64,000 nt of DNA from Vandiemenella viatica (GCA_031002005.1 CM061920.1:115682095-115746094); one strand, 5' to 3'; shown: positions 1-12,137, numbered from the stretch's first letter. Translations and numbers: made by a program. The notes: a model not told the origin generated them from the sequence alone.

Positions 1-245
1 TGGGCTGTCATTGTGCCATCAACAACAGCCGACTCAGTCATGCTGTCGAAACTGATTGCCGCCAAAAAATGACACCGGTTACTGCATTTGTGTGATGTTC
101 TGAAATCACAGCAGGTAAGCCGTTTTCCAATACGCCTCCGAACATGTCGTGAATTATCACTTTGCCACAGACAGAATCGAGACTCGTCTGTAAACACAAA
201 TGTACGCCACTCACATCTCCTTTTATGTTTGCATTACGCCAGGTT
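1..245 (-). pseudogene. Tc1-like transposase remnant, C-terminal part
   Basis: Read on the minus strand, about 215 down to 1 gives a typical Tc1/mariner core: W-R-T followed by VFTDESRFCLWQ, then an arginine-rich RHVRRR stretch, and after a frameshift a tail like ISFDS..VVDGTMTA. The D of TDESRF is the second catalytic acidic residue of Tc1 DDE transposases, which cut and rejoin element ends at TA targets. The N-terminal part lies beyond the hAT insertion at 246-2518, and the C-terminus runs off the window. It is frameshifted and split, so dead. Family call is firm; the subfamily is not resolved. Confidence 0.8.
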
Positions 246-2518
246 CAGGGGCGCCGGTTTTTTTGAAAAGCTCGTGGGTGCTCATGCTCCTTTGATGACT
301 CCTTTTTTTATTAAAAAAAAAAAAAATACTGATGAAGTGTGTAAACTGATTTTGACCGTACCATCACTGACGGGTTGCTGATATGACATCTGACAGGAAG
401 TATTATATGCCACTTTTTATCCTGAAAACATTTAAGGTTACTCAAAAAAAAATCTTGAAAAATACGAAGTCGCGGGAACCAGTAAGTCTTGCATAATCGT
501 GAAAATCTCATCTAAATCCGTCGAGTAGATTTCAAGTTATAAGCGAGCAAGACAAAGATTTTGAATTTTCTAAATTTATTCTATACCGAAAACCTACTAA
601 ATTTCATTAAAATTGGTTCAGTCTTTTTGACGTTATTGAGGAACAAACTTACAGATTTTCAAATTATAATATCAGTTGATAGGTACTAAGGATTTTTGTA
701 CTGCTAGAAGAATTCAGAATTTTGCGTTTGATTTCTGTTCGCAAGGATCGCTATCGAGAATGCAGTGGTTGGTGCAGCTAGAAGTTAATATGGAGGTACG
801 AAGAAGAAGAGGGGGAAAAAATAGGGTACAAAATGCTGTGTTGAACAATAATGAATGGATACCTACTATAATCATAATGAAAAATTTATGCAATGTGTAA
901 CAAAATTTTTACTAGCACGAGATATTTATTAGCATTTGCTCAACGTACAAAATTGTATTACAAATTGTAAGATCAACAAATCAAAATTTATAATTCTAAG
1001 AAGGAAAATCTTATAATATATATAATGATATAATTTGTTGCCAATTAAAACGTATATTGTTGAACAACAGCTGTATTTATAAATTTATCAGCGATTTCTT
1101 GAAGGTCCAAATTATCTGCTATTTCTTGGTTTACCTGTGCTACCATGCAATCATTCAGTCTTTGCTTAGTACTCCTTAAATAAGTGTTTATTCTTCGCAA
1201 TGCTGCTGGAGCCAAGAGTTTAACTCGGGAAAATCCTGTGATCCCGGCTTCAAAAATCGAATGTAATTTGATTGTTCTCCTCGTGGCCCCTTTTGGTTAG
1301 GCCTTCGGTTATTAAAAAACGAAGAATTGAAATCATTTTTACGAAGGTGGTTCTAGCTGTTTATATAGCTTGAAGTTTTTTTATATATAAGATGTAGTGT
1401 GAACGTGACTTTTTAAACTTTTATAAAGCACTTTGAGTGAATGCCTTAATAGACTCATCATCTCTTGATGATTTTATCAACGCAGAAACGCTACGAGACA
1501 TGTTTATTTTACAAATTTGGCAAAACAGTTTATCTCTATCTCCATCATATAATAACCATCGAAAAATTGTTTGCCACTTACTTTGAATATTTCAGCTTCT
1601 TCAATTGAATTTTCAGAAATAACATGTTCCTGGATGGAATTGTTGTACTTAGCTGAGAAGAATTAGGAGTGGAGGGTTCTTCAGGTTTTAGTAATTTACG
1701 ATTTCGAACGACGAATTTATCCGTCGAAACTAGTAATTTTCCGAAATAAACTCGATAACAAAACGCGCAGTGTGCTCTGATAGCACTTGCTTTATTTACC
1801 AGCTCGAATGCTTGGCTTGGTTGTGTGCGTGCTCTTCACAAATCACACCCACACTTACCGCACACTAGATGGTCAGTGGCGTAGCTAGGTCAACAAGGGC
1901 CCCGGTGCAAAAAATTTATTTTGGGCCCTCAGGCGAGACGGGCGACCTTTTTTATGCTTTGTGTGCTGGTAGGGGCCCCCTGAACTCTGAGGATGGGGGC
2001 CCTTGAATTGTTCTTTAGGGGCCCCTGAGCAGTGTTTGGGGCCCCCCTGAGCAGCGAGGGCCCTTAGTGAGGGGCTACTGTGTTCTCAGAGGGGCCCCTT
2101 AGACGACAGATGACGGTAGAGCTAAAAAAAAAAAAGTCGCCAGTTTGCCGTGAAGGCTCGTGGGCCCTCTAAACTGCGCTTGAGGGCCCCTAGAGGTGCG
2201 CTTAGGGGCCCCTTAAGGTATGCTTGGGGCCCCCTGAGCGTGAGGGCCCCGGTGCACCGCCTAGCCCCATAGTAGCTACGCCCCTGTAGATGGTTTTAAG
2301 TATAGCCTAACGTAGTATTTACTTTCTCGCATGGTAAGCAAGCGCGATCTCGTTCAGACGTTTTGCATTGCAAGTGGCGTGTGAGATAAGTAATACAGGT
2401 ATCAATCCAAGCCGATTACTGGTTAGTTTTGATGTCTATGTTCATGGGTGCTCCGCACCCACTATTGCCCTCTCATGGGTGCCAGAGCCCCCGAGCACCC
2501 ACAGAATCGGCGCCCCTG
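246..2518 (-). mobile_element. hAT transposon (family hAT-1), complete ends, internally decayed
   Basis: Starts CAGGGGCGCC and ends GGCGCCCCTG, a perfect 10-bp terminal inverted repeat, flanked on both sides by the exact 8-bp duplication GCCAGGTT (238-245 and 2519-2526). Both features are typical of hAT elements. On the minus strand about 1250-1076 encodes a hAT dimerisation-type tail (YLRSTKQRLNDCM, then DLQEIADKF). The rest is broken or deleted. A MITE sits inside at 1874-2286. Partial copies of the same family occur at 35870-36395 and 49855-51015. The insertion splits a Tc1-like transposase. The family probably moved with help from full-length relatives. Confidence 0.9.
1874..2286. mobile_element. 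hAT-type MITE nested in hAT-1
   Basis: A 413-bp non-coding element starting CAGTGGCGTAGCTA and ending TAGCTACGCCCCTG (13 of 14 terminal positions match), with exact 8-bp duplications TAGATGGT at 1866-1873 and 2287-2294. The inside is rich in GGGCCCC blocks and holds a GGCGACC-T-tract motif in both orientations. It must move using another element's transposase. It lies wholly inside hAT-1, so it inserted later. Confidence 0.9.
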
Positions 2519-2800
2519 GCCAGGTTAGATGATGCTGGCAATGAAATCAGATTAATGGGACACATTGCATAGGGTTCAGAGAGCGTACTCCAGCTTCAAG
2601 CAATTGGTTTTCAATCGTCCGGGGAGGGGGGTGACTCTCTCTGTAACCACTGTTTGGATCTGACCTGCAGTCAACCATTTGCCAGCAGCAGCTACCCACA
2701 CAATTTGGCGGTCTTCAAGGGCATACTTAGCCAACAAGAACTCGTGGACAACAAAGTGTCATGTTACACCACACTGTACGCCACTAGTATGTTAAAAGAA
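2519..2800 (-). pseudogene. Tc1-like transposase remnant, N-terminal part
   Basis: This is the other half of the element interrupted by hAT-1. On the minus strand the sequence reads from a decayed DNA-binding region through a segment like the Tc1 linker (..PGRLKTN.LLEAGVRS.., with frameshifts) toward the TDESRF block at 1-215. Joining the flanks across the 8-bp duplication makes the two halves collinear. The outer terminal repeat was not located, so the right boundary is approximate. Confidence 0.65.
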
Positions 2801-3307
2801 TATAAAAAAAATAGCAATTTACATAATAGATAGCACCGTCATTCTCATATTATAACATGTAAAACTTTCCATTTTAAATCATTTAATACTCTTCATGTGG
2901 GCATACTTGGGGCCAAATTTCATTCATTTATCACAACATCGTATGGGTGTTGGGATTTTAATTTGCGCCAGTGTGTGTATCAGTTGCTACGTGTAAAGGT
3001 CGAGCTCTATTTTGCCAATACTGGTCTGTACCGTCACCGCAACGACAGTCGGCCGAGTGGCAGCTCGCCCCTCGCGTCCACAATTTTTCCATAGCTCGCC
3101 CATGTTCCTACCCGGTCTTTAGTCTCCTTTAACGTTTACAAGCGATTGTTACAGGGAATCAGTGTTGGGGATGACAGGTAGGTTTGATACCTTTACTTTA
3201 TTTTTCACAGTTTTGGTACGAAAGTACATTAAAATATTTTTTTATCTGACTCATGTAATCACCTATCTGGTTGATCTTTTATGTACAAAAATATTATCCC
3301 AGCGCAG
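2801..3307. other. No recognised gene or element
   Basis: AT-rich, with one GC-rich patch around 3040-3080. No protein family or terminal repeat was recognised. Positions 3300-3307 are the left target duplication of the next MITE. Confidence 0.5.
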
Positions 3308-3508
3308 CAGTACCGGATTAATCACGTAGCAAATGCTACCGGCCTCGCGCCTTCTAGGGGGCCTCGCGTCTCCTTGGGGGGCCCCGCACCTAGGCTAGAT
3401 GGGCGACCTTTTTTGTTTTTAGCTCCACAATTTTCCCCAGGACGGCAAAAATCAAGGGCCTCTTCTCCACATTTGCTACGGGCCCCGCGCTGTCTTAATC
3501 CGGCCCTG
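3308..3508. mobile_element. hAT-type MITE, 201 bp
   Basis: Ends are CAGTACCGGATTAA and TTAATCCGGCCCTG, near-perfect inverted repeats, with the exact 8-bp duplication CAGCGCAG on both sides (3300-3307, 3509-3516). The interior is GC-rich with GGGGCCCC-like runs and the core GGGCGACC followed by a T tract and TTAGCTCC, shared with the MITEs at 1874-2286 and 35055-35321. Long reading frames here are chance products of GC-rich repeats. Confidence 0.9.
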
Positions 3509-3643
3509 CAGCGCAGTATTATCAAATCATTACCACACTGTACCGAAATGAAAGATTCTCGCATATTTCAACGCAATCGCAATGAAATTTCAATCACTTC
3601 ACACTTGACGTGTTTGTTTTGCTTGAGGTTCTTTTCGATTCAT

Positions 3644-3648
<5 letters not shown>

Positions 3649-3702
<54 letters not shown>
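3649..3702. repeat. 54-base T homopolymer
   Basis: An uninterrupted run of T. It could be the poly(A) tail of a minus-strand retroposon, but no retroposon body was recognised on the side expected for that reading. The run length may be inaccurate in the assembly. Confidence 0.8.
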
Positions 3703-3704
<2 letters not shown>

Positions 3705-3949
3705 CAAAGAATGATGTTATAACATATTTTAATTTAAATTTAAATTTAGGTCTTAAAGATTTTGTATAAAAAATATAATAATTTCATGTTATCTCAAAGT
3801 TGTAGTCAGAGTTTCTTATTTGGAAACTCGCAGTGCACCTATATCGTAGTCACCTAACTTCGAAAGGAGACCTACAGATTAACGTGAAATTCGAACACGG
3901 GGCGTCCTAGAATCCTCGTATTAACAGATAAAAGCATTGCCAGAGGTAA

Positions 3950-4060
3950 ATGTAAATTTTTAGGCTCGCAAAAATTACAGTCGAGTCCGGGATTTGAACC
4001 GGGACCTTCAGTATCCAAACCGCACGCAGTCATTTGAGTCATCAGTCCGAATGTAGGTGT
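3950..4060 (-). mobile_element. tRNA-derived SINE head
   Basis: On the minus strand there is a good pol III B box, GGTTCAAATCCCGG (3987-4000), and about 45 bases upstream an A-box-like TGACTCAAATGACTGCG segment. Spacing fits a tRNA-derived promoter, but the cloverleaf is not conserved, so it is a SINE head rather than a tRNA gene. About 4180-4280 on the plus strand has a weaker tRNA-like look and may be a second copy. Confidence 0.5.
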
Positions 4061-4289
4061 AATGAAAAATAAGTTTGCAGACATGATACAGTGAATGTAC
4101 TTTTTTTCTATACCATCTATTTTTGCTATCAAAATACACGAACCAACTTTTATGTGTTTGAATACATATTTTTCAGTGCTTTTTAGTCTGGCGTATGGTT
4201 ACGGCGTGCGATTCGGGTTTGGAAGGTCCCCGTTACAAATGCAGATCTCGGCTGCAATTTTTGTGGGTCTTAAAATTGATCTTCAACTC

Positions 4290-4969
4290 TGGCAATGTTT
4301 TAATTTATTAATGCGAAGATGTTAGAACAATTCCTACATGTTAAGAACATCTTATGAACATAGATGAAAAAAGACACTTGTTTTAAGACCAACAATAACA
4401 TGAAAACAACATTTGTTCGTAAGGGAAGGGAAATTTCCGAACTCTCTCTATGCGTTCTCCACATCCAGCAAACCGACACTGGTCCACACCGTCAAAACTT
4501 AAACCAATCCAATGATGGCCGGGTGCCGGACGACACGCCGTGTCCTTTGGACAAACTTCGATCGAGTGACCGCCAACAGTAGGAAACGTGTCTGTGTGGA
4601 ACAGTATCGGGCAAGTGAGGCCCGATCTTCAGAGGAGTTAAAATTAATCTAAAACCACTTTCGATCATCCTTGAGCAACACGTGGCCAAAATCTTGCCAT
4701 ATTGATTATTGAAAATGAAGTAAATCAAATTTTTAATTTAGAAAATGTGATTTACGGGTTTTGCAGTTGTTAAAGCTAGAAAGAGGGTATTGTGAAAGCA
4801 ATTGTATTTATTTTATTTGTATATCTTTTAAATGTTGTTAATCTTACAATTTTATTAACTATTATTTTTAAATAACAATAAATTTTTATTTAATTATGTT
4901 TTATTAATATCATATTTTACACCTAAAAGATGATATAATATACTCAATTTTGAATTTAAGTTTTCAAGG
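4290..4969. other. No recognised gene
   Basis: AT-rich tract, very AT-rich at 4730-4930. Short reading frames around 4364-4728 match nothing I know and look like chance. Confidence 0.4.
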
Positions 4970-5021
4970 GGTGACACCATCGATATCCGCCCCGGGTGTC
5001 ACCCACGCTAGCTACGCCACT
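4970..5021. mobile_element. Orphan right terminus of a hAT-like element
   Basis: Ends CTAGCTACGCCACTG, the reverse complement of the CAGTGGCGTAGCTAG start used by hAT-type MITEs such as 1874-2286. Before it are GGGTGACACC and its partner GGTGTCACCC, a small inverted pair. The expected left end with the same 8-bp flank (ATTCAAAT) was not found, so the extent is unknown. Confidence 0.5.
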
Positions 5022-5189
5022 GATTCAAATGATCTACCCTCAAATTTTCCATCAATAGACTGGTGCGTGTTTTCCCTTGTATTGGTTGGATGTGTTTATT
5101 TATTTGTTTACCTTCTACAATTCTAATGGCGGAAGGGCTGTCAGCTGGCCGATCACGTGACTCTGACGTCATATCGCGCTCTGCGCAAT

Positions 5190-6331
5190 ATGGCTGCGCG
5201 TCTAATGGTCCGCAAAAAATTCAACACTGTCCTCCATGGTATTTAGCATTCTTGTGTATTAGTGAAAGTTGTGCGCCAATATCAATAAGAAAGCGTGTTT
5301 CCCCATTGTTTACTTGTTCACAGGTTATCTTAACAAAATCATTCTCATGTTCACAGCCTACGATATGTATTTTGCCATATTGACGAGTGTAAGAGTGGCT
5401 GCCATTTCTCACACTCTTCGCTCGTTTTCCGAATTTTTGTTTGTCTTTTGTGTTGTGTCATTCTTGCGACAATGTGACGCGAAGTGCCAGACCTTCTTAC
5501 ATTTGTAACAGTCTGCCTTATTTACTCTCTAGTCTCCAATAATATGACCTTTTCTATGGCAATATGCACAAGTGACATAACTAATTCTTCTAAACTGTGT
5601 GTGTGCTTTACATGCTGTGGCGAGGTGGCCCTTTTGTCGGTAGATCTAGCAAATGGGTTGGCTCCTACATTCTTTACTAATATGGCCAACTTATTGCAGG
5701 AAAAGCACATTTTCATGGCATTACTCTGTGTTGTGTGTCTATCTGAACGCCATGTAACGGATTTTTCCTTCTGTGACAACAATGCGCTCTCTTCCATGAG
5801 TGCTAATTCAACAGCGATTGGTATAGTGACAGTGGAAATCCGTGCTCTAATTACTGTCTGAATTCTGTCATTACTTAACATTTGAATAAACGTAATGTGA
5901 CTCTGCCAATCAGCAAAAGTAAAACTCCCTTTTACGTCTTCTTCAGGAATTTCTTTGGCTACTGCATTTCTAAATCATGTACAAGTTTATCAATCCTCGC
6001 GGCTCACTTCACAATCGGTTCTGCTTTACCCTAACAAGCTGCAAAAAAGTTACAAGCATAGTGATCTAATGAACGCCTCTCCCCAGTTTTCAATCAAGAT
6101 ATCTTTTGCAGAATCCCAAGTTTTGATAAATGCTCGAACTAGCAATTTACTTCTGGCATGGCCACAGGTCTTTGACTTAACAAAATGAAGGAGAACATCA
6201 TGATCTAGCTTAGCAATTAAATTAAATGCAGATGAAACATTTTCAATAAAAGGTTGCAATTCGTCCTTGGCCCCACAGAGCTTACCCGCACTGCTCTCTT
6301 CAGCACCTACTTCACTCGTTGCGGTATTCAT
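5190..6331 (-). pseudogene. Ty3/Gypsy-like gag and protease remnant
   Basis: Read right to left, 6331-5680 looks like a Gypsy gag with an acidic ALVEEEALLSQ-like block, broken by frameshifts. About 5640-5460 holds zinc-knuckle motifs; the clearest is CYKCKKVWHFASHC (CX2CX4HX4C), preceded by CAYCHRKGH. At 5412-5221 comes an aspartic-protease-like segment, FLIDIGAQLSLI, where the usual DTG or DSG is DIG. No reverse transcriptase follows; homology stops near 5200. On the minus strand around 6760, TGGTGTCAGATTCTGGGG resembles a primer-binding site, which would put the lost 5' LTR to the right. Truncated and inactive. Confidence 0.7.
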
Positions 6332-6654
6332 TGTGAAACAGTGCCCACTGCGTATTATTCACTGTTTGGCTGTGTTGAGACTGCGCGTCTTGAATTCTGG
6401 CGCCGTCCGATGGCGTTGTCCTCCTATTGACTGCTGGCGGTGTCGCCCCCTCCACTGCTGCTTCCGCTCTGGCTCCTGGGAGTCTGTCCGTGCTGCCCTT
6501 TCTCCGGCGGATCACGAACCTGTTCGTGGTTTCTTCTTATCTGCTTACAGCGTCCGGTTTCGGTTCCAAATTGTGCTCCTTGAAGTGTCGAAAATTACTA
6601 TAATGACCTCTTCTGGCTTAGCATTTACCCTCTGTGGCTGCTATACATAAGAAA

Positions 6655-8380
6655 TGGTTTTTACAGCGAAAGAGAATTCCTGTCTCTTTGCCATACTTCT
6701 CAATATTTCTGCTATCATTGATCACTGATTTTACGTAATCAGCCCCAGAATCTGACACCATTCAATACCGCTGTAGCGAACGAGCGGTGATTCGCCAAAG
6801 ACAGGTTTGGTTTGCCTCTGATCAACCACTGCCCGATCAGAGAAATTACGTTCTGCCTTCACTTAGTGCTAGTAATGAGCAGGAATCAGTGATACAAGTG
6901 AAACATGTAATTAAAAGAATGGAGTGACTTTAATAGCTTCAATAAAATAAGCATATGAACATACACTGGATAAAACTGAAAATATTGCATAAAAATAGCT
7001 CTCATGAATGAAAATTCTTACTACTAAAATCCTGTTGCTCAGGACACTCTTTCTAGGCCAGCAGAAGGGTATAAATGCATAAGCCCTCACCTAATAAATT
7101 CTTTATGCCTACTGGCAGCGTGATCCATCCTGAGGTTCGATCATTAGACTGCCTGGGGAGACTGTTTCAGACTGTGCTCCCCAGTGTAGAATTGGGGGAG
7201 AAGTCACGTGAAGTTAGTTCTATTCGCTTAAAGCATCTTACTAAGGGATTTTGAATTTACCATGGTGGGGTGGCCCCTTCTCACGGGAAGAGAACCTGTT
7301 AACCTTGGACTATGCTGTGTTGGGAGGAATTAAGTTGCATGGCTGTAGCTTGAGAAAAATTATTCCAAGTAAAAATTACAATATCCTATAGCTAAAATCC
7401 CTCAATATACTACAATTTCATCCAAGACTGGGAGCTTGATGAAATTTAGTTTTCACTCGTGAATGTGTGATACCTGCAAATGTCCGATGGAGAAGTAGTC
7501 TGATTGCTTTTGTAAATCTGGTACCAAACTTTGTAAGGGAGAAACTTTTAGTAACTTTGAAATCATGTAATGTGGATTCAATTTAATTTCCCTTTCATGT
7601 TTGAGGGCTTATCAATCATGTGGCAGCCATGTTTTAAAAGATTGTATGTATCAGAATGGGATACGGTTAATTATTTTTCACCAAAGTTGGAACACATTTT
7701 TGGCCACCCCCGAGACAAAGTATTGCTTGACAGAATCTTCCTCTATAAGTGTTGTTTTTTTTTTCAGACACATATATATGTGCTGTGCCATGAACACACA
7801 AAAAAGACAAGAACACAAATGACATAGTAATTTTTGGATCTAGCCCTTCGCCAACATAGAGAATATTATGGAGGGTGGGTGTTATATGAGATTCCAGCTT
7901 ACTAGCAAACAGTCATTCTGTGAGGCAGTAACCTACAACAATCACCCTTTATAATGTTCTTTTCTTGATAAAGTACAAGACTAAAAAATTGCTATATCAT
8001 TTGTGTTATTGTCTTTTTTATGTGTTCATGTGACGCAATCATTATCCGTATCCTAATTTTTATTTCCTTCTTGCTGTTTAGCAAGCATATATATATATAT
8101 ATAGTAACAATGAAATCAAGACACTAAGTAGTGAAAAGGAAGCAACTTAGGATAGGGAAATGAGCCACCACTGATGGATGTGGGGCGAGAACACACAGAA
8201 AAGACAAACACAAATAATAAAGTAATTTTCGGGATAAACGCTTCATCAACAGGAGAACATTATGAGAGGTGGGCGCAGCTGGAGGAAAAAAAAGCATATA
8301 TATATATATATTATAGTTAACTGCCAGTTACTAATATGCAGCTACCTCATTCTATTGTTGAAGAAGAGGATTTTTTTGTT
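6655..8380. other. Unassigned repeat-like region
   Basis: No protein domain was recognised. Two related stretches, about 7785-7895 and 8185-8285, share an ACACA(C)AAAAGACAA..AAAT block, then AGTAATTTT..GG and GA(G)AATATTATG. They look like two copies of one repeat and may belong to the Penelope-like family seen from 11.4 kb (inference). (AT)n tracts occur at about 8085-8102 and 8296-8312. Confidence 0.4.
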
Positions 8381-8384
8381 GTTG

Positions 8385-11090
8385 CTATTATCAGTTTTTT
8401 GACTGGTTTGATGCAGCCCTCCATCCCTTCCTATCTTGTGCTAACCTTTTCATCTCTACATATCCCTTACAACCCTCATCCTCAATTATCTGCTTCAAAT
8501 ATTCTAATCTCTACAGTTCTTACCTTCGACTCTTCCCTCCACTAACAAGTTAAACAATCCTGCATGTCTCAAAATATGATTTACCATCCTGTCTCTTCTT
8601 TCTGTAACAGTCTTCCACAAACTTCTTTCATCAGCCCTCATTTCCAAGACTCATTCATTTCATACTTTATCTTCCCAATTCATTTTCAGCATCCTTCTAT
8701 TATACTGCATTTCAAGTGCTTAAATTTTCCTGCTCTCTGGTACTCCTAAAGTTCATGCTTTGCTGCCATAAAGTGCTGTGCTTCGCACGTAGAATCTTAA
8801 AGATTAATATTTAAAACTAAAAGATTTATCTTTTTAATGAAGGCTCTTTTTTCAAGTGCTATTCTGCTTTTACGTCAATCCTTCTTTGGCCATCAGTTGT
8901 AATTTTACTTCTTACTTCCTAAGTAGCAAAATTCATTAACTTCTACTATCGCATCTGACCCTATTTTTATATTTAATATACTACTATTGGTATCATTTCT
9001 GCTACATTTCATCATTTTTGTCTTGCTTTGGTTTATATTAAGTCCAAAATTGAATATTAATGGGGATAGACTACAGCCTTGTCTAATGTTCTTTTTAACT
9101 AGTGCATATCTCCCATGATTCTCTACTTTTATTATAGCTACTTGATAATTAGAAAGATTATAAAACATTCTTCTATCTCAGTATCTTAGACCCAACTTCT
9201 TTTAAATTTTGAACATCTTGTACCACAAAATCTTTTTCTATATCAACGAACACCATAAAAGTTTGTCTTGATCTGCCCTTGAAATATTAATCTTAATGCA
9301 AGAATCGCTTGTCTTGTACCACAGTTTTCTCTAAACCCAAACTTATCTTCACCTACTATCCCCTCTACTACACTTTCCATTCTGCTGTATATTATTCTGG
9401 TCAGTAATTTTGAAGCATGTGATGTTGGACTTATTGTACAATAATTGTCACATCTGTCAGCTTATGCTTTCTTCAGAAGTGTGAAGATGATACTTCTATT
9501 AAAATAAGTGGGAATCTCTGCTGTTTCATAACTTTTTGATATAAGTTTGAATAATCTTTGTGTTCCTTCTTCTCCTAGGGAGAGTGGAGGTCAATTCGAA
9601 CTGTCTTATTTGATTTCGAAACATTCAAAGCTCTATCGAATTCTGTCCTCAAAACAGAATCACCTAAGTCATCAATGTCGAGATCAATTCTTTTTCCCAA
9701 AAATTGTCTCCATCATATAGTTTCTCTATGTATTCCTTCCATTGGTTAGCTCTATCTTCTGAACTTAGAAAAGATTTCGGATTGATAGCTTTAATGTTTA
9801 TACCTCTTTCCTTCGTTTCTCCAAAATTCTGCCTGATATTCCTATATGCCACCTCTACTTTACCTACGACCTTTTCATTTTCTACTTCACACTTTTCTTG
9901 CAGCCATCTTTCTGTTGCTTCTTGGCATTTCCTGTGTATTTGGTTTCTAAATTGTCTATATTGTTCTCTTCCTGCTTCTTCCTTAGCATTTTTGTACCTT
10001 CTCCTCCGATCCATCAACTCCAAAATTTCATCTATGATTCAAGGTTTTTGGGAGGCTTGTTCCCTAAAGGCTAATGTTTCTTTACCAGCTTTTATTATAT
10101 CGGTCTTTATACATTCTCTTCATCCTCAGTTGAGCTCCTTTCAGAGTTATTACTTAGACCTACATCTACTATTTCTGCAAACTTTTCTCTCATGATAGAT
10201 TGTTCAAGTTTATTCACTTCCAACCTGTTCTGCTTGTATTGCTTCTTTATGCTCTTGAATTTCAGCCTACACTTCATAACTATCAGATAATGGTCAGAGT
10301 CTATGTCTGCTCCTGGTACATTCTAGAACTTGATTCCTGAATCTCTGTTTGGCCATGATATAATATAGCTGATATCTGCCTACAACATCTGGACGTTTCC
10401 AGGTATTATATATATTTCCTTCTAGGATGATTCTTAAATAGTGTGTTTGCCACGACTAGTTTATATCTTTCACAAAATTTCTAACAATCTCTTCCTCACT
10501 CAATTCTTTCTCCTACACCAAAACTTCCTACAGTATCCTCTTTTCTTTCTCCCACTACTGCATTCCATTCACCCATAATTATTGGATTTTCCTCCCCCTT
10601 CACATATTGGCTTAATTCTTTAATTTCGGTGTATATTTTCTCTATTTTTTTCAACATCTTCCTGTGATGTTGGCATGTACACTTGTACTAACTTGAGTGG
10701 AGCAGGCTTAGTTTCTAACCCTGTCACTAAGCTGTTATCAATAACTCACCGGTTTCCCTACTCTCTTATTCATTACAAATCCTGCACCAGTGACTCCATT
10801 GACAGCTTGTGTGCTGATTATCCTATATTCTCCAGGTCAAATATCCTGTGCATCCTTCCATTTAATATCGCTAATCCCAACAACATGCAACTTAAGTTGT
10901 TCCATCTCCCTTATTAAGTTCTCTAATCTTCCAGCTCTATTCAGACTTCTAACATTCCACGCTTCAACTCATAGAATGTTTGTTTCCATTATGGTGGCTC
11001 CTCCGTGTGCAGTCCCCACCCAGATATCCAATTGGGGGACTATTTTACCTCTGGAATATTTAACCCAGGAATAAGTCATCATACTATACG
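8385..11090 (-). pseudogene. Decayed non-LTR retrotransposon (LINE), minus strand
   Basis: Reading right to left: at 10975-10840 an AP-endonuclease-like start (NVRSLNRAGRLENLIREMEQ then VVGISDIKW); at 10023-9664 a linker typical of LINE ORF2 (QIHRKCQEATERWLQEKC then WKEYIEKLY); at 9168-8905 a reverse-transcriptase fragment with IRQGCSLSPLIFN joined directly to GLNINQSKTK and VNEFCYLGSK. The segment with the FADD catalytic box between these last blocks is deleted. The 3' end lies near 8385, starting with a GACTGGTTTGATGCAGCC-type sequence common to an arthropod LINE family. Many stops and frameshifts; dead. Confidence 0.75.
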
Positions 11091-11455
11091 TAATTTGAGA
11101 GGATTACATGGCCTTTAATGCAATGGTTTCCCGTTGCCTTCTGCATTGAAGAAGAGATATAAACCTGATAATTTCAGTGTTATGTTTCTTTATATTTCGA
11201 TTCTTCTTTGGAAGTGGTGGTTATTCATCTAATCAAATGTTTAATTTATCCTTCATTATATATCACCTTTGTTTCTTAACTGCACCACTAAAGTATATGT
11301 GTGTACCTATAGAACTGTAAATTTTGATAATTAATTAATAAAGGAGCAATAGAATAAAAAAGGAATAATAACACAATAATTAAATAATTAAAATAAATTT
11401 TTATAATTATTAATAAATAAAAAACTTGTAATGGGTATATTGACATGATCATTTC
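11091..11455. other. No recognised gene
   Basis: AT-rich spacer between the LINE 5' side and the Penelope-like fragment. Nothing supportable was seen. Confidence 0.5.
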
Positions 11456-11459
11456 AGAG

Positions 11460-12137
11460 ATTGTGGCCGTGTGGATGGCTGGTATTGAGGATATTTTGGT
11501 AAGCTAGATCTCTACTACTGTTTCTCTGAAGTTCAGAGAGCAGTGTTGATTCCTGGAAAAACTGACTGCTCTCACTGTAAAGCAATTAAATCCTCCACAT
11601 AACTACTCTCCTCCTGCACCTCTAGAAACCAACTATAACCCTGTATTTGTCTCCCAATTCTCTCCTGATCTCTATTCCATTATCAAATCCTGCGCACGAC
11701 TTCCACACTCTTTCCCTAAAATGGGCATCCTTCCACCTCCCCCCCCCCCCAAAAATACAACCCACTGTCTCCAGCACATTTTTGAGCAGATCGCCCAATT
11801 TCAACAACAATCTGGTTCACAAACACTCCCCTTTAGATTCTCAAAAACCACCACACGGATCTTTTCTTTGAAACAGGCCTTACTCCAAAACTTGCAGCCT
11901 CTATGCACCTACTGTGATCTATTCCAATCAGACTAGAGGGATAACATTTCCAATCACTGGGCATGTAGTTGTCTCTCAACACACCAACTAACCTGCCTCC
12001 ACTGCAATAGTTCATACATAGGTCTCACCTCCAAACAGCTTTCAATCAGAATGAATGGCCACAGTCAAACCATCTACACCTGCAGCCTATACCATTCAGT
12101 AGCAACCCGTACCAATACCCACAATATTATCAATATC
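11460..12137 (+). pseudogene. Penelope-like element, C-terminal part with GIY-YIG nuclease
   Basis: At 11640-11840 the translation resembles the linker after the reverse transcriptase of Penelope-like elements (PVFVSQFSPDLYSIIKS..). At about 11985-12060 comes LTCLHCNSSYIGLTSKQ with RMNGH, the CxxC and Y-I-G...R pattern of their GIY-YIG endonuclease, which nicks target DNA to prime reverse transcription. Frameshifts near 11880-11960 break it. A Jockey-like LINE interrupts it after 12137, and it resumes at 13643. A 12-13-base C run near 11739 lies in the coding part. Confidence 0.7.

Noticed and set aside
3281..3769. 162-codon frame over the GC-rich MITE and T tract
   Set aside because: It spans a non-coding MITE with exact duplications and reads a homopolymer as polyphenylalanine.
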